Of a stretch of DNA of 64,000 nucleotides, positions 48,233 through 59,400 are shown piece by piece. This stretch comes from Streptomyces shenzhenensis (GTDB lineage Bacteria > Actinomycetota > Actinomycetes > Streptomycetales > Streptomycetaceae): NCBI RefSeq assembly GCF_003688995.1, contig NZ_PENI01000002.1, forward strand, positions 124,001 to 188,000, given 5' to 3'. The first letter of the stretch is position 1; each line of letters opens with the position of its first letter. Both the position numbers and the translations under genes were made by a program. The notes under the pieces were generated by a model. The model saw nothing but the letters and a program-made list of their open reading frames with translations, made no database searches and was not told where the DNA came from.

Positions 48233-48850
48233 ATCGGAGAAGCTGCCAAGGTCGCTTCAGACGGACGCGGACTTCTTCGAGCGCATCGAGCGGTCCGTTT
48301 GACCCCAATAGCGACGACGCCCCCGTCCCGGACCGCTCCAGGGCGGGGTGTCTCCTTACGTAGCCATCAAGGTAGCCGCACAAGCACCCTCGCTACACGG
48401 TCGGCCGACACGGATCCGGGGACAGTTGCTCGGCCAGGCGCGCGAAGTCTTGTGGGATCCCCTGGTCCATCGACTCCAGACCAGATCGGGCCAACTGCCT
48501 CAATGATGACGTCGGGTTGGTGAGCCGAGTCGAGGGCGTGTCCGCGGTGCCATGTGGCCCGGCCGAGGAAGGCGTCGATCGCCTGAGTGTCCCACTGCTT
48601 GGAGACCGCTCCGAGTCGTCGGCGCGCCGCTGGTCAGACCTCCCTTGAGCGATTTGCTTGCGGATCATCTTGCGGTCAGGAGATCGACACTGAGTATTCA
48701 GTCGACATCGCGCAACCTGCGTCAAACGTCTTGATCATCACATCCCCTTCCTGAGCTTGGCGAATTGATGTCCCTTTCCTCCCTGTTGGCCTGTCGCTCT
48801 TTGCAGGCTTCAGTTACCCCAGGTGACTGTGTGAACGTTGTGAGGGAGCT
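48233..48850. other. Gap between BREX and the LamG gene
   Basis: About 620 bases. Directly after the helicase stop, another frame reads SEKLPRSLQTDADFFERIER and stops at 48300. It looks coding but has no start, so it may be the tail of a lost gene or of the helicase before a frameshift. A terminator-like hairpin follows. The rest shows no gene. Confidence 0.4.
48316..48352 (+). terminator. Terminator-like hairpin after brxHI
   Basis: GACGCCCC (48316-48323) pairs with GGGGTGTC (48345-48352) with one wobble, enclosing a loop with more G/C complementarity, followed by TCCTT. It lies about 85 bases after the helicase stop and could end the BREX transcript. It lacks a true T-run, which is common in Streptomyces. 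Confidence 0.4.
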
Positions 48851-51800
48851 ATGACGGGGATGCAGGCTCGAACGCGGGCCGTGCGCAGGGCTGTGGGCGT
48901 GGTGCTGGGTGTGGTCCTGGCCATGGGGGCAGCGCCTGCGGTTGGCCAAGCCGCGGCCGGTGCGGCGGCCGGGTCGCGCAGCGGCGGACCGGCTGCTGCA
49001 GCGGCTGAGACCGGTGGTTTGTCGGAGGCGGAGGCTTTGGCCGAGGCCGAACGGACCGGTGAGCCGGTGGAGATATCCGCACTGCGCGGTGAGAGCCGTG
49101 AGGTGTTCGCGACCCCGGAGGGTGAGTTCGATGCGCGCGAGTACTTGCGTCCTGTATGGGCTCGGACAGGGGGTGGCTGGCAGCGTGTTGACACGGACTT
49201 GGTGGCTACGCGGGACGGGACTGTCGCGCCGAAGGCGTCGACGGTGGGACTGGAGTTCTCCGGCGGTGGCAGGGTGCCGTTGGTGCGGATGGAGCGCGCC
49301 GGGCGGGTGCTGAGTTTGTCGTGGCCCACGGCATTGCCGGAGCCGCAGGTGCAGGGAGCGGTGGCCACGTATCCGTCGGTGCTGCCCGGTGTGGATCTGC
49401 GGATGACGGCGCAGGAAGACGGGTTCAGCCAGCTTCTGGTCGTCAAGACGGCTCAGGCCGCGGCGAGTACGGACCTGGCGGAGCTGCGCATGAAGATGTC
49501 CGGCGAGGGCCTTGATGTTCAGGAGACGGATGAGGGCGGTCTTAAGGCGCGGGACGTGGGCGCCCAGGGGGCTGTCTTTGAGGCGCCCAGGCCGATGATG
49601 TGGGACTCGAGCCCGGGCGGGACGGCCACGCGGACTGCCTCGGCCGGCAGGGCGGTTGCCTCGGATGTGGCTGCCTCGGATGCAGGAGCCGAGCCGGGCG
49701 CGGCGGAGTCGGGCAAGCTGGCGGCGGTCGGTGTGGAGGTGCCGACCGGGCAGGACGAGCTGGTGCTGACCCCGGATGCCGATGTGCTGAAGGGTGAGGA
49801 CACGACCTATCCCGTCTACATCGACCCGCAGTGGTATTCGCCGCGGGCGTCGGCATGGACGATGGCGTCGAAGTACTGGGCGTCGTCGCCGCAGTGGAAG
49901 TTCAACGGGGATGCGGACGCCGGACTGGGCTATTGCAACTGGTCGTACTGCAACCCCAATGACACCAAGCGTCTCTTCTACCGCATCCCGGTGTCGACGT
50001 TCGCAGGCAAGTCGATCCTGTCGGCGGAGTTCGTGGTGCGCAACACGTGGTCGGCGTCGTGTTCGGCCCGTTCGGTGGAGCTGTGGCAGACCAAGGACAT
50101 CTCCTCGTCGACCACGTGGAACAGCCAGGACGCCTCAGGCTTCTGGGTCAAGCAGCTGGACTCGGCATCGTTCGCGTACGGCTACTCGGGCTGTGCCGCC
50201 AAGGACGCCGAGTTCGACGTGAAGTCGGCGGTACAGGCAGCGGCCAACTCCAAGAGTTCCACGATGACCTTCGGACTGCAGGCGGCCAGCGAGTCGGACG
50301 CGTACGGGTGGAAGCGGTTTTCCGACAAGGCGTATCTGCGGGTCAAGTACAACCGTCCGCCGTCCCAGATCAAGCTCTCGCAACTCACCATGAGCCCTGG
50401 CGGGTCGTGTGTGCCGGCCGACAAGATGGTGCGTATCCGCTCCACGGCGACGGTCCGCGCGAACGACGTCACCGATCCTGACGGGGACGCGGTCTCGGTG
50501 CAGTTCCAGGCGTCCTGGGACGCGGGTGACGGCGCGGGGTGGAAGGCCCGCTGGACCTCGGCCAGGACGACGAGCAAGGCGAGCGGTTCGGACTTCTCGA
50601 TCGTGCTGCCCAGCAGCATCCCCAAGAACAAGCATGTCGACTGGCACGTCCGCTCCTACGACGGAGCGCAGTGGTCGTCCTGGAGCTACAGCGGGGCACA
50701 CGGCTGCCACTTCATCTACGACACCTCCGTACCGGTCGGCCCAGTGATCACTTCCGCACAGTACGGGGCATCCGATTCCGAGGACCCGGACGATCCCTGG
50801 TGGGACGGTGTCGGGCGGTACGGCACTTTCAGTGTCGGAACCACGTCCACAGACGTGACGAAGTACTGGTTCGGCATCAACACCTCTCCCAGCAGTGCCA
50901 ACACCCTGACCACCACGGGCGGCGGCGTCAAGACGATCAAGTTCATGCCGACCAGGCCGGGCGTCAACTTCATCACCGCGCAGGCATTCGACGCGGCCGG
51001 CAACGGATCCGAGCCCACCACGTACACCTTCAGGGTCCGCGCCGGCCAGCCCGATCGGGTCACCTGGCAGATGGACGAAAACTCCGGCGCAGCCAAGGTG
51101 GCAGGAGCAGGCGGTGACTGGCCGGCCGTACTCCACGGAGCCACTCCCGGCGGACCGGGCGTGGCCGGGAGCGGCCTGACGCTGGACGGTACCGACGACT
51201 ACGCCGCCACCGTCTCGCCTGTGCTCAACACCGGCAAGAGCTTCACGGTGTCGCTGTGGGCCAAACTGCCCGGCACCGACCCCGGCCGCCCGAGTGTCGC
51301 GCTGTCCCAGCCCGGCCAGAACCACAGCGGCTTCGAGATCTACTACTCCTCCGCACTGGGCGGCTGGGTGTTCCTGCGGCACGCCGACGACGCCTCCTCC
51401 GGAGGCACGGCCGCGCGGGCGGTGCAGCCCGCCTGCGCCGCCGGCGACACCCCGTGCGTCACCAGCCGGCTGAGTGAGTGGACCAACCTGGTAGGGGTCT
51501 TCGACAATCCGAATCAGCAGATCAGGCTGTATGTGGGCGGCAAGCTCGTCGGCAGCGCCGCCTACAGTCGGCCCTGGGACGCCCGCGGGGGGACCATCCT
51601 GGGTGCGGCCAAGCACTACGGCGCGCTCGCCGACTACTTCCCCGGATCCCTCGACGACGTCGAACTCTTCGACTACCAGCTCACCGACACACAGGTGGCG
51701 AAACTCGCTGCCAGATCGCCGGTTGACACCGGTCGGCCCGCCAAGCTGGTGTGGCCGCTGGACGAAGCCGCCAACGCCACCGCCGTAGTAGGCCGCGGCC

Positions 51801-53179
51801 AGGCTGCCGACGCGGTACTCAAGGGCGGCGCCGCCACCGGCACCGCAGGGGTGAGCGGGCGCGCCGTGTCGTTCGACGGCGTCGACGACCACGCCACCAC
51901 TGGCCGCCCGCTCCTGGACACCTTCCAGAGTTTCACCGTCTCGGCATGGGTGCAGCTGCCCAAGGACAAGGAAGCCAGGGCCATGACCGCCGTGTCCCAG
52001 CTCGGCACCGTACGGCGCAGCTTCGAGCTGTACCACTCCTCCGCATTGGGCGGGTGGGTCTTTTCGCGGCCCGAGTCCGACGTTTCGGGTGCGGCCATCG
52101 TCCGCGCCACCCACACCGCCTGCGTCGCCAACACCAACTGCGCGGCCGGCCGCTTCGGCGAGTGGAACCATGTTGTCGGCGTCTACGACGCAGACGCCGG
52201 CAAACTGCTGCTCTACGTCAACGGCACCCTGCAGGCCAGCACACCCTTCAGCAGCCGCTGGTCGTCCGAGGGCCCGGTGAGCATCGGCAGCGGCCTCAAC
52301 CCGGACGGCGCGGTGGCCAGCCCGCTCAAGGGCAGCACTGACGACGTGCGGCTCTACGACCGGGTCGTATCGGGTGACGAGGTGCAGCAACTGTTCAAGC
52401 AGCGTCCTCTGGTCAAGAGCCGCTGGACCTTCGAGGAGACCGCAAACGCCACACCCGTCACTGTCCCGGATGCCGCTGGTACGGGAAACGTGCTCACGAT
52501 GAACGGCGGCGCGAGCAAGTCCGACACGGGATTCATCGACTTCGGCGCCATGGAACTCGACGGAACGTCCGGCTACGCCTCCGCGAGCAGCATGCCGGTC
52601 GACACCTCGGGCAGCTTCACGATGACCGCGTGGGCCCAGGCCGCGGCCATCCCCGCAGGAACGGTGGCCCTCACCAGCGCCGAAGGCAGCAAGCAGAGCG
52701 CCTTCACGGTCCGGTTCGTGCCCGATGCGGCCGACCCCGAGAACAGCCCCGGACGCTGGCAACTGACCGTGGCCGACAAGGACGCCACCGACGCCGAAGT
52801 GGTGCAGGCCGACAACGGTGGGTTTTCTGACGCCCGTGAGTGGAACCACCTGGCCCTGGTCTACGACGGCTTCGCCAAGGAAGCCCGTCTCTACGTCAAC
52901 GGCGGCCTGGCCGGGGTGGCTTGCCCCGACACCGACGGTGACGGCGTCAGCGACAGCGACACCTGCGCGGACCAGGTCCCCTGGGCGGAGAACGCGCTGT
53001 CTTTCAAGGCCACGTCACTACAGATCGGTCGCAGCGGAACCGGCAGCAGCGCCGGTTCCTACTTCCCCGGTCTGGTGGACGACGTGTGGACCTTCCAAGG
53101 CGCGCTGAATGACAGTCAGATCGCCGAACTGGCCGGTTCCTTCTTCGACATCCCCACCGAAGTGCCCGCCGGTTCCTGA
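48851..53179 (+). CDS. Giant secreted LamG-domain protein
   Basis: This 1442-residue protein has a signal peptide (RTRAVRRAVGVVLGVVLAMG, cut near AAAGAAA). A beta-rich N-terminal half resembles the DNRLRE-type wall region before RHS proteins (GFWVKQLDSASFAYGYSG). Three LamG/concanavalin-like jellyroll domains follow at about 738-956, 966-1183 and 1190-1426. Domains 1 and 2 share SSALGGWVF, showing internal duplication. A calcium-binding-like DTDGDGVSDSDTCAD interrupts the third. It is probably exported to the surface, where LamG domains bind carbohydrate or protein. The next gene encodes an RHS protein, and such pairs recur in Streptomyces, suggesting that they act together. Start ATG 48851. 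Confidence 0.9.
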   Translation: MTGMQARTRAVRRAVGVVLGVVLAMGAAPAVGQAAAGAAAGSRSGGPAAAAAETGGLSEAEALAEAERTGEPVEISALRGESREVFATPEGEFDAREYLRPVWARTGGGWQRVDTDLVATRDGTVAPKASTVGLEFSGGGRVPLVRMERAGRVLSLSWPTALPEPQVQGAVATYPSVLPGVDLRMTAQEDGFSQLLVVKTAQAAASTDLAELRMKMSGEGLDVQETDEGGLKARDVGAQGAVFEAPRPMMWDSSPGGTATRTASAGRAVASDVAASDAGAEPGAAESGKLAAVGVEVPTGQDELVLTPDADVLKGEDTTYPVYIDPQWYSPRASAWTMASKYWASSPQWKFNGDADAGLGYCNWSYCNPNDTKRLFYRIPVSTFAGKSILSAEFVVRNTWSASCSARSVELWQTKDISSSTTWNSQDASGFWVKQLDSASFAYGYSGCAAKDAEFDVKSAVQAAANSKSSTMTFGLQAASESDAYGWKRFSDKAYLRVKYNRPPSQIKLSQLTMSPGGSCVPADKMVRIRSTATVRANDVTDPDGDAVSVQFQASWDAGDGAGWKARWTSARTTSKASGSDFSIVLPSSIPKNKHVDWHVRSYDGAQWSSWSYSGAHGCHFIYDTSVPVGPVITSAQYGASDSEDPDDPWWDGVGRYGTFSVGTTSTDVTKYWFGINTSPSSANTLTTTGGGVKTIKFMPTRPGVNFITAQAFDAAGNGSEPTTYTFRVRAGQPDRVTWQMDENSGAAKVAGAGGDWPAVLHGATPGGPGVAGSGLTLDGTDDYAATVSPVLNTGKSFTVSLWAKLPGTDPGRPSVALSQPGQNHSGFEIYYSSALGGWVFLRHADDASSGGTAARAVQPACAAGDTPCVTSRLSEWTNLVGVFDNPNQQIRLYVGGKLVGSAAYSRPWDARGGTILGAAKHYGALADYFPGSLDDVELFDYQLTDTQVAKLAARSPVDTGRPAKLVWPLDEAANATAVVGRGQAADAVLKGGAATGTAGVSGRAVSFDGVDDHATTGRPLLDTFQSFTVSAWVQLPKDKEARAMTAVSQLGTVRRSFELYHSSALGGWVFSRPESDVSGAAIVRATHTACVANTNCAAGRFGEWNHVVGVYDADAGKLLLYVNGTLQASTPFSSRWSSEGPVSIGSGLNPDGAVASPLKGSTDDVRLYDRVVSGDEVQQLFKQRPLVKSRWTFEETANATPVTVPDAAGTGNVLTMNGGASKSDTGFIDFGAMELDGTSGYASASSMPVDTSGSFTMTAWAQAAAIPAGTVALTSAEGSKQSAFTVRFVPDAADPENSPGRWQLTVADKDATDAEVVQADNGGFSDAREWNHLALVYDGFAKEARLYVNGGLAGVACPDTDGDGVSDSDTCADQVPWAENALSFKATSLQIGRSGTGSSAGSYFPGLVDDVWTFQGALNDSQIAELAGSFFDIPTEVPAGS

Positions 53180-53426
53180 CTGCCGGTTCCGAGGCAGCGT
53201 GCGTGCTCCGGAACCTGTCTTCCCGATTTCCCTGCTCATCCCGGCTGCCGAGAACGCAGCGCATCCGACCTGGAAACGTGCCCGGACCACCTCTCCACCG
53301 CACAGTCGGACGGCTGCGGTCAGCCACCTCGGTCCTGTCCACCTCCATAGCCCACCCTTTCCCGGCGACGCGTGTGCTTCACGACTCGAGCACCGGCACG
53401 CCACTCAGCCATGGACGGCATCACGC

Positions 53427-56400
53427 ATGAGACGCAAACCATCACGTCTTTCATCCAGAGCGCTGCACAGGCCGGTATCCCTGGTCATGTCCGCGCTCAT
53501 GGTCGGCGGACTGATCCAGGCCGCCGCCTCACCCACCGCGGCTGCCTCCGGACACCCGTTGCCGAGTGTGCCCAGGGCCGACAAGCCCGTGGCCGGCACC
53601 GACGGGCTCAAGCCCCGGCCCCGACGGCTTACCAAGGGCCCGCGGACGCCGGTCGAACCGCCCCGGCGTTCCTGGCCGAAGCCCGGCACCGCCACCGTGA
53701 AGATACCCAAGCACGGCTCCGGCCGGGCCGGTGACCTCCCGCTGCGCATAGCCCCGCCGAAGAGGCCGAAGGACGCTGTCCAAGGCACCGTCGAAGCCCG
53801 TCTGCAAAGCAGAGGACAGGCCGAACGCGCCGGTGTCGACGGACTGCTGTTCACCCTCAGAACCACGGACCGCCCGAAGAAGGACGCTGCGAGCGGCTCC
53901 GCGAAGGCATCCGCCTCGGGCAGCGCGGGCGAGGTCGCTGTGACCGTCGACTACGCCAGCTTCGCCCAAGCCTACGGTGGCGGCTACGCATCACGGCTGC
54001 ACCTGGTCGAACTACCCGCCTGCGCCCTGACCACCCCCGCCAAGGACGTCTGCCGCAGGAGCACCCCGCTCGCCACGCGCAACGACACCGACCGCCACAC
54101 CTTGACGGCGAACACGGTGCCCTTGCGCTCCGGAGCGGTGACCGTCCTGGCTGCCGAGCCGGAGACCGGTGGTGAGAAGGGCGACTTCAAAGCCACCTCT
54201 CTGTCACCGTCGGCGACCTGGAGCACCCAGCTCAACACCGGCGACTTCACCTGGTCCTACGACATGCCGGTGCCGGACGTCCCCGGCGACCTCACCCCGG
54301 AAGTGGGCCTGGACTACTCCTCCGGCTCCATCGACGGCCGCACCGGCACCACCAACAACCAGGGCTCCTGGGTGGGTGACGGCTTCGAGCTGTCACCCGG
54401 TTTCATCGAGCGCCGCTACAAGCCGTGCGCCGAGGACGGGGAGAAGAACGCCGACGGCAACAAGCCGGGCGACCTGTGCTGGTCGTACGACAACGCCTAC
54501 TTGACCTTCAACGGCAAGGGCGGCGAACTGGTCCCCGCCGGAAACGACGAGTTCAAACTGCAGCAGGACGACGGGACCCGGATCGCCCGCCTGACCAGCG
54601 CCGAGCGCGGCAACGGTGACAACGACGGCGAGTACTGGCGGCTGACCGCTCCCGACGGCACCCGCTACTACTTCGGCTACCACCGGCTGCCCGGCTGGAC
54701 GGACGGCAAGGAGACCACCGACTCGACGTGGACCGTGCCGGTCTTCGGAAACAACACGGGCGAACCGTGTCACGCCTCCGACTTCGCCGGATCCTGGTGC
54801 CAGCAGGCCTGGCGGTGGAACCTCGACTACGTGGTGGACACCCACGGCAACGCCATGGGCTACCACTACGCCAAGGAGACCAACTCCTACGGCCGTAACC
54901 TCAAGGCCGACGATGACACCCCCTACACCCGCGGCGGCTACCTGCGGCGGATCGACTACGGCCTGCGCTCCTCACGCATGTTCGCCGACAAGCCGCTGGC
55001 CCAGGTCGTCTTCGACAGCGCCGAGCGCTGCCTGCCCCAGGACGGCGTCACCTGTGCGGCCGACACCATCGACAGCAAGTCGTCCTACTGGTATGACACG
55101 CCATGGGACCTGAACTGCAAGCCCGGCACCAAGTGCGACAACGGCCGACTGACACCGTCGTTCTGGACCCGCAAGCGGCTGACTGCGGTCACCACTCAGC
55201 TCCTGAAGTCCGACGGCTCCTACGGCAAGATCGACTCCTGGCAGCTCACCCACCGCTGGGGCATGGCGGACACCGACTACCAGCTGCTCCTCGACGGTGT
55301 GCAGCACACCGGCCACACCGCCACCCCGTCGATCACGCTGCCCAAGACCACCTTCGCCTACACCCAGCTGGCCAACCGGCTGGACCGGATCGGCGACGGC
55401 TACGCCCCCTTCATCAAGTCGCGGCTGTCCACTGTTGCGGACGAGTCTGGCGGTCAGATCGACGTCAACTACTCCGCGCCGGCTTGCGACGCCGACGCAC
55501 TGCCCACCCCCGAGACCAACACGACCCGTTGCTTCCCGCAGTACATCGGCGGCGACAGCAGCGACGCCCCGGACCGCGAGTGGTTCAACAAGTACGTCGT
55601 CACCTCCGTGACGGCCACCGACCGTACCGGCGGTGCCCCGGACCAGGTGACCGCCTACGAGTACCTCGACGGTGCCGCCTGGCACTTCGATGACGACGAC
55701 GGCCTCACCAAGGAGAAGTACAAGACCTGGTCGCAGTGGCGCGGCTACGGGCATGTGCGGGTCAAAGGTGGCGGCCAGGGCGGCGCCGCCGCCATGAGGT
55801 CGCAGCAGGACCACTACTTCCTGCGCGGCATGGACGGCGACCGCAAGACGCCGACGGGCGGCACCAAGTCCGTGACCGTCACACTCGGCGCCGGCGAGGG
55901 CGATGCCATCACCGATCACGAGTCGGCCACCGGCTTCGAGTACCGCACCGTCACCTTCGACCGGCCCGGCGGCAAGGTCCTGGACAAGACAGTGAACCGG
56001 CCCTGGCATCACGAGACGGCCAAGAAGGTCCGCGGCTGGGGCACCGTCACCGCCAACTTCACCGGCACCTCCGAGACGAAGGACTACACGTCGCTGGACG
56101 ACGGCGCCGGCGCCAAGTGGCGTACGACCGCCACCTCCACCAGCTATGACACCGTTGCCGGACGGGCTACCCGGGAGGAGGACCAGGGAGACACCTCCAC
56201 AGCGGACGACGACCAGTGCACCCGCACGACCTACGCGACCAACGCCGACAAGAACATCCTCCTGCTGCCCGCACGCGTGGAAACCGTTGCCAAGGCGTGT
56301 GACGCCACGGTCGACCGGACCGAGGATGTCATCGATGACGTCCGCACCGCCTACGACGGCGGCTCCTACGGCGCGGCCCCGACCAAGGGCGACGTGACGG

Positions 56401-59400
56401 CGACCGCGCCGCTCAAGAGTGACAACGGCACGAAAGCGACCTACCTGGAAGCGGGCGCCACCTACGACGACTACGGACGCGAACTCACCGTCACCGACCT
56501 GACGGCCGACGTGACCGTGACCGGCAGTGCAGACCCCGTGCGCACCACCCGCACCGACGGCCGTACCACCACGACGACCTTCCTCCCGGCCATCGGCCTG
56601 CCCACCCAGACCAAGACCACGACGCCGCCCGCCAACCCGAACAACCCGGCGAGCGCCCAGACCGTCACCAAGGACCTCGACCCGCTGCGCGGACTGCTGC
56701 TGAAGCAGACCGACACCAACGGCAACGTCACCAACTACGCCTACGACGCCCTCGGCCGCTCCATCAAGGTGTGGCTCGCCGACCGCGCCACGAGCGGTGT
56801 GTCGACGTACGAGTACGCCTACTCGGTAACGGAGGGCAAGCCCGTCACCGTTGCCACCAGACTGCTCAACAACGAGGGCGGTCAGATCACGTCGTACAAG
56901 CTGTATGACGGGTTCCTGCGCGAGCGTCAGTCCCAGGCGCCCGGCCCGAGCGGTGGCCGGATCATCTCCGACATCTTCTACGACGAGCGCGGACTGACCG
57001 CCAAGACCTTCGCCCCCTACTACGCCATGGGCAGCCCTGTCGCCGAACTCTTCAAACCCGACGACGCGTTGGGCGTGGAGAACCAGACCCGCACGGACTA
57101 CGACGGCCTGGGCCGCCAAGTCGAAGTACGGCAGATCGCCGGTAACGGCGACGGCGGAACCGTCCTGTCCACGACAAAGACGATCTACGGCGGTGACCGC
57201 ACCACACTGATACCGCCGGTCGGCGACACCACCGTCACCTCCCTGGTCGACGCCCGCGGCAACGTCACCGAACTGCGCCAACATCACACCCGAGACCCCC
57301 AGTCCGCCTACGACACCACCACCTACGACCACACCCCCTCGGGCGACCTGCTGAAGGTCACCGACCCGGCCGGCAACAACTGGAGCTACACCTACGACCA
57401 ACTCGGCCACCAGATCTCCTTCAGCGACCCGGACCGAGGCCGCACCGACACCAAGTACGACGACCACGGCCAGGTGATCTCCAGCACCGACCAGCGTGGT
57501 ACCGCCCTGTTCAACACCTACGACGGACTGGGTCGCAAAACCGAGCTGCGCGAAGGCTCCGCAACCGGAAACCTCCGGGTCAAGTGGACCTACGACACCG
57601 TCACCGGCGCCAAAGGCCAACTCGCCGAGTCCACCCGCTACGTTGACGGCCAGGCGTACACCGCCGCGGTGACCGCCTACGACAAGCTGTACCGGCCCAC
57701 CAGGACCGCGACGGTGATCCCCGCGTCCGAGGGCGCGCTGGCCGGCACCTACCAGTCCGGCACCGCCTACAAGCCCTCCGGCCTGGTCGCCTCGCTCAGC
57801 TACTCCGCAGCCGGCTCCCTGCCGGGCGGATCGATCAGCTACACCTACGAGGACCAGACCCTGCGGCCGATCGCCGTCTTCGGCCAGGGCATGACCTCGA
57901 GCGCCACCTACAGCCACACCGGCAAACCGCTCATCTACACCTTCGGCCTGACCAACGGCGGGCAGAAGACCCAGGTCACCAACACCTACGAGTTCGGCAC
58001 CCAGAGGCTGTCGAGCACGCGCGTCGACCGCGAGGGACAGGCGGGCGTCGACCAGAACGTCACCTTCCGCTATGACGAGGCCGGCAACGTCCTCTCCTTG
58101 CGCGATACCTCCCGTACCGGCACCGACAACCAGTGCTTCACCTATGACTACCTGCGCCGGCTCACAGAGGCGTGGACCCAGGGCGACCAGACCTGCGCGG
58201 ACTCCCCGTCCGCAGCCAAACTTGGCGGCCCCGCCCCGTACTGGCAGTCGTACACCTATGACAAGGCCGGAAGCCGACTGACCGATACCCGCCACGACAT
58301 CGGAGGCGACACCGCCAAGGACGTCAAGCGCACCTACGAGTACCCTCCTGCGGGCCAGCCCAAGGCGCACCAGCTGTCCGCGCTCACCACCCAGGGACCT
58401 GCCGGCACCAGCCGAACCGACTACGTCTACGACGCGACCGGCAACACCACCGACCGCGGCGCGCAGCACCTGGACTGGGACGCCGAAGGGCTCCTCGCCA
58501 AGGTCACCGAACCCGTTGACGGCAAGCCCGACAAGGTCACCGAGTACCTGTACGACGCCAATGGCAACCGGCTCATTTCCCGCACGGGCGACCGGACCAC
58601 CCTGCACCTCGGGCACACCGACGTCACCCTCGACAAGGGCGCGAGCAAGCCGAAGGCGACCCGCTACATCGACCTCGGCAGCGGCCACCAGGCGGTCCGC
58701 GCCGACGACGGCAGCTTTTCCTTCACCCTCGCCGACCATCACGGCACCGGCCTGCTCGCCGTCGCCGCTGCCGACCTGGCCCTCACCCAGCGCCGGGTCA
58801 CGCCCTTCGGTGAGACCCGCGGCACGGCACCAGCCGCATGGCCCGGAACGAAGGGCTTCGTCGGCGGTATCGACGAGACCAAGGACACCGGCTTCACCCA
58901 TCTGGGCGCCCGCGAGTACGACCCCCAGACCGGCCGGTTCCTGTCCGTCGACCCGATCATGGACCTCGCCGACCCTCAGCAGATGAACGGCTACACCTAC
59001 GGCAACAACAACCCGCTGGTGTACGCCGACCCGGACGGGAAGTTCTTCGGCTTCCTGGAAATGTTCAAGCTGGTGAAGAAGGCCATCAGCCTGCTCCTCA
59101 ACAAGGTGCCCAACAAGAACCCGGGCTTCATGCGGCCACGGGCACAGGCACCAGCGGTGAGTAATGGGAAGCTGCGCGGAGCGCTCCAGCAGATCTACCC
59201 CAAGGCCCAAGCCAAGAAGGTCTTCGGCGACGGCAAGCTGTCGACGGCCGTCATCCATGAATTCAACACGGGTAAGCCCCTGCCGTCCAAGACTCAGCTG
59301 CATCTGCAAAAGGGCTGGGAAACCATGAACGCTCTCTCAGAGATCCTGGAAAACAACCGCAAGGCCAGAGAGACGGGCAAGAGCACAAAGAAAACTCCTC

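Noticed and set aside
13360..48300. Prophage or integrative element with att sites
   Set aside because: No integrase, tRNA end, structural phage genes or long flanking direct repeats seen in the window.
54972..59309. Long open frame antisense to the RHS gene
   Set aside because: Low-complexity Gly/Val/Arg product without motifs; the plus strand has YD repeats and an RHS core.
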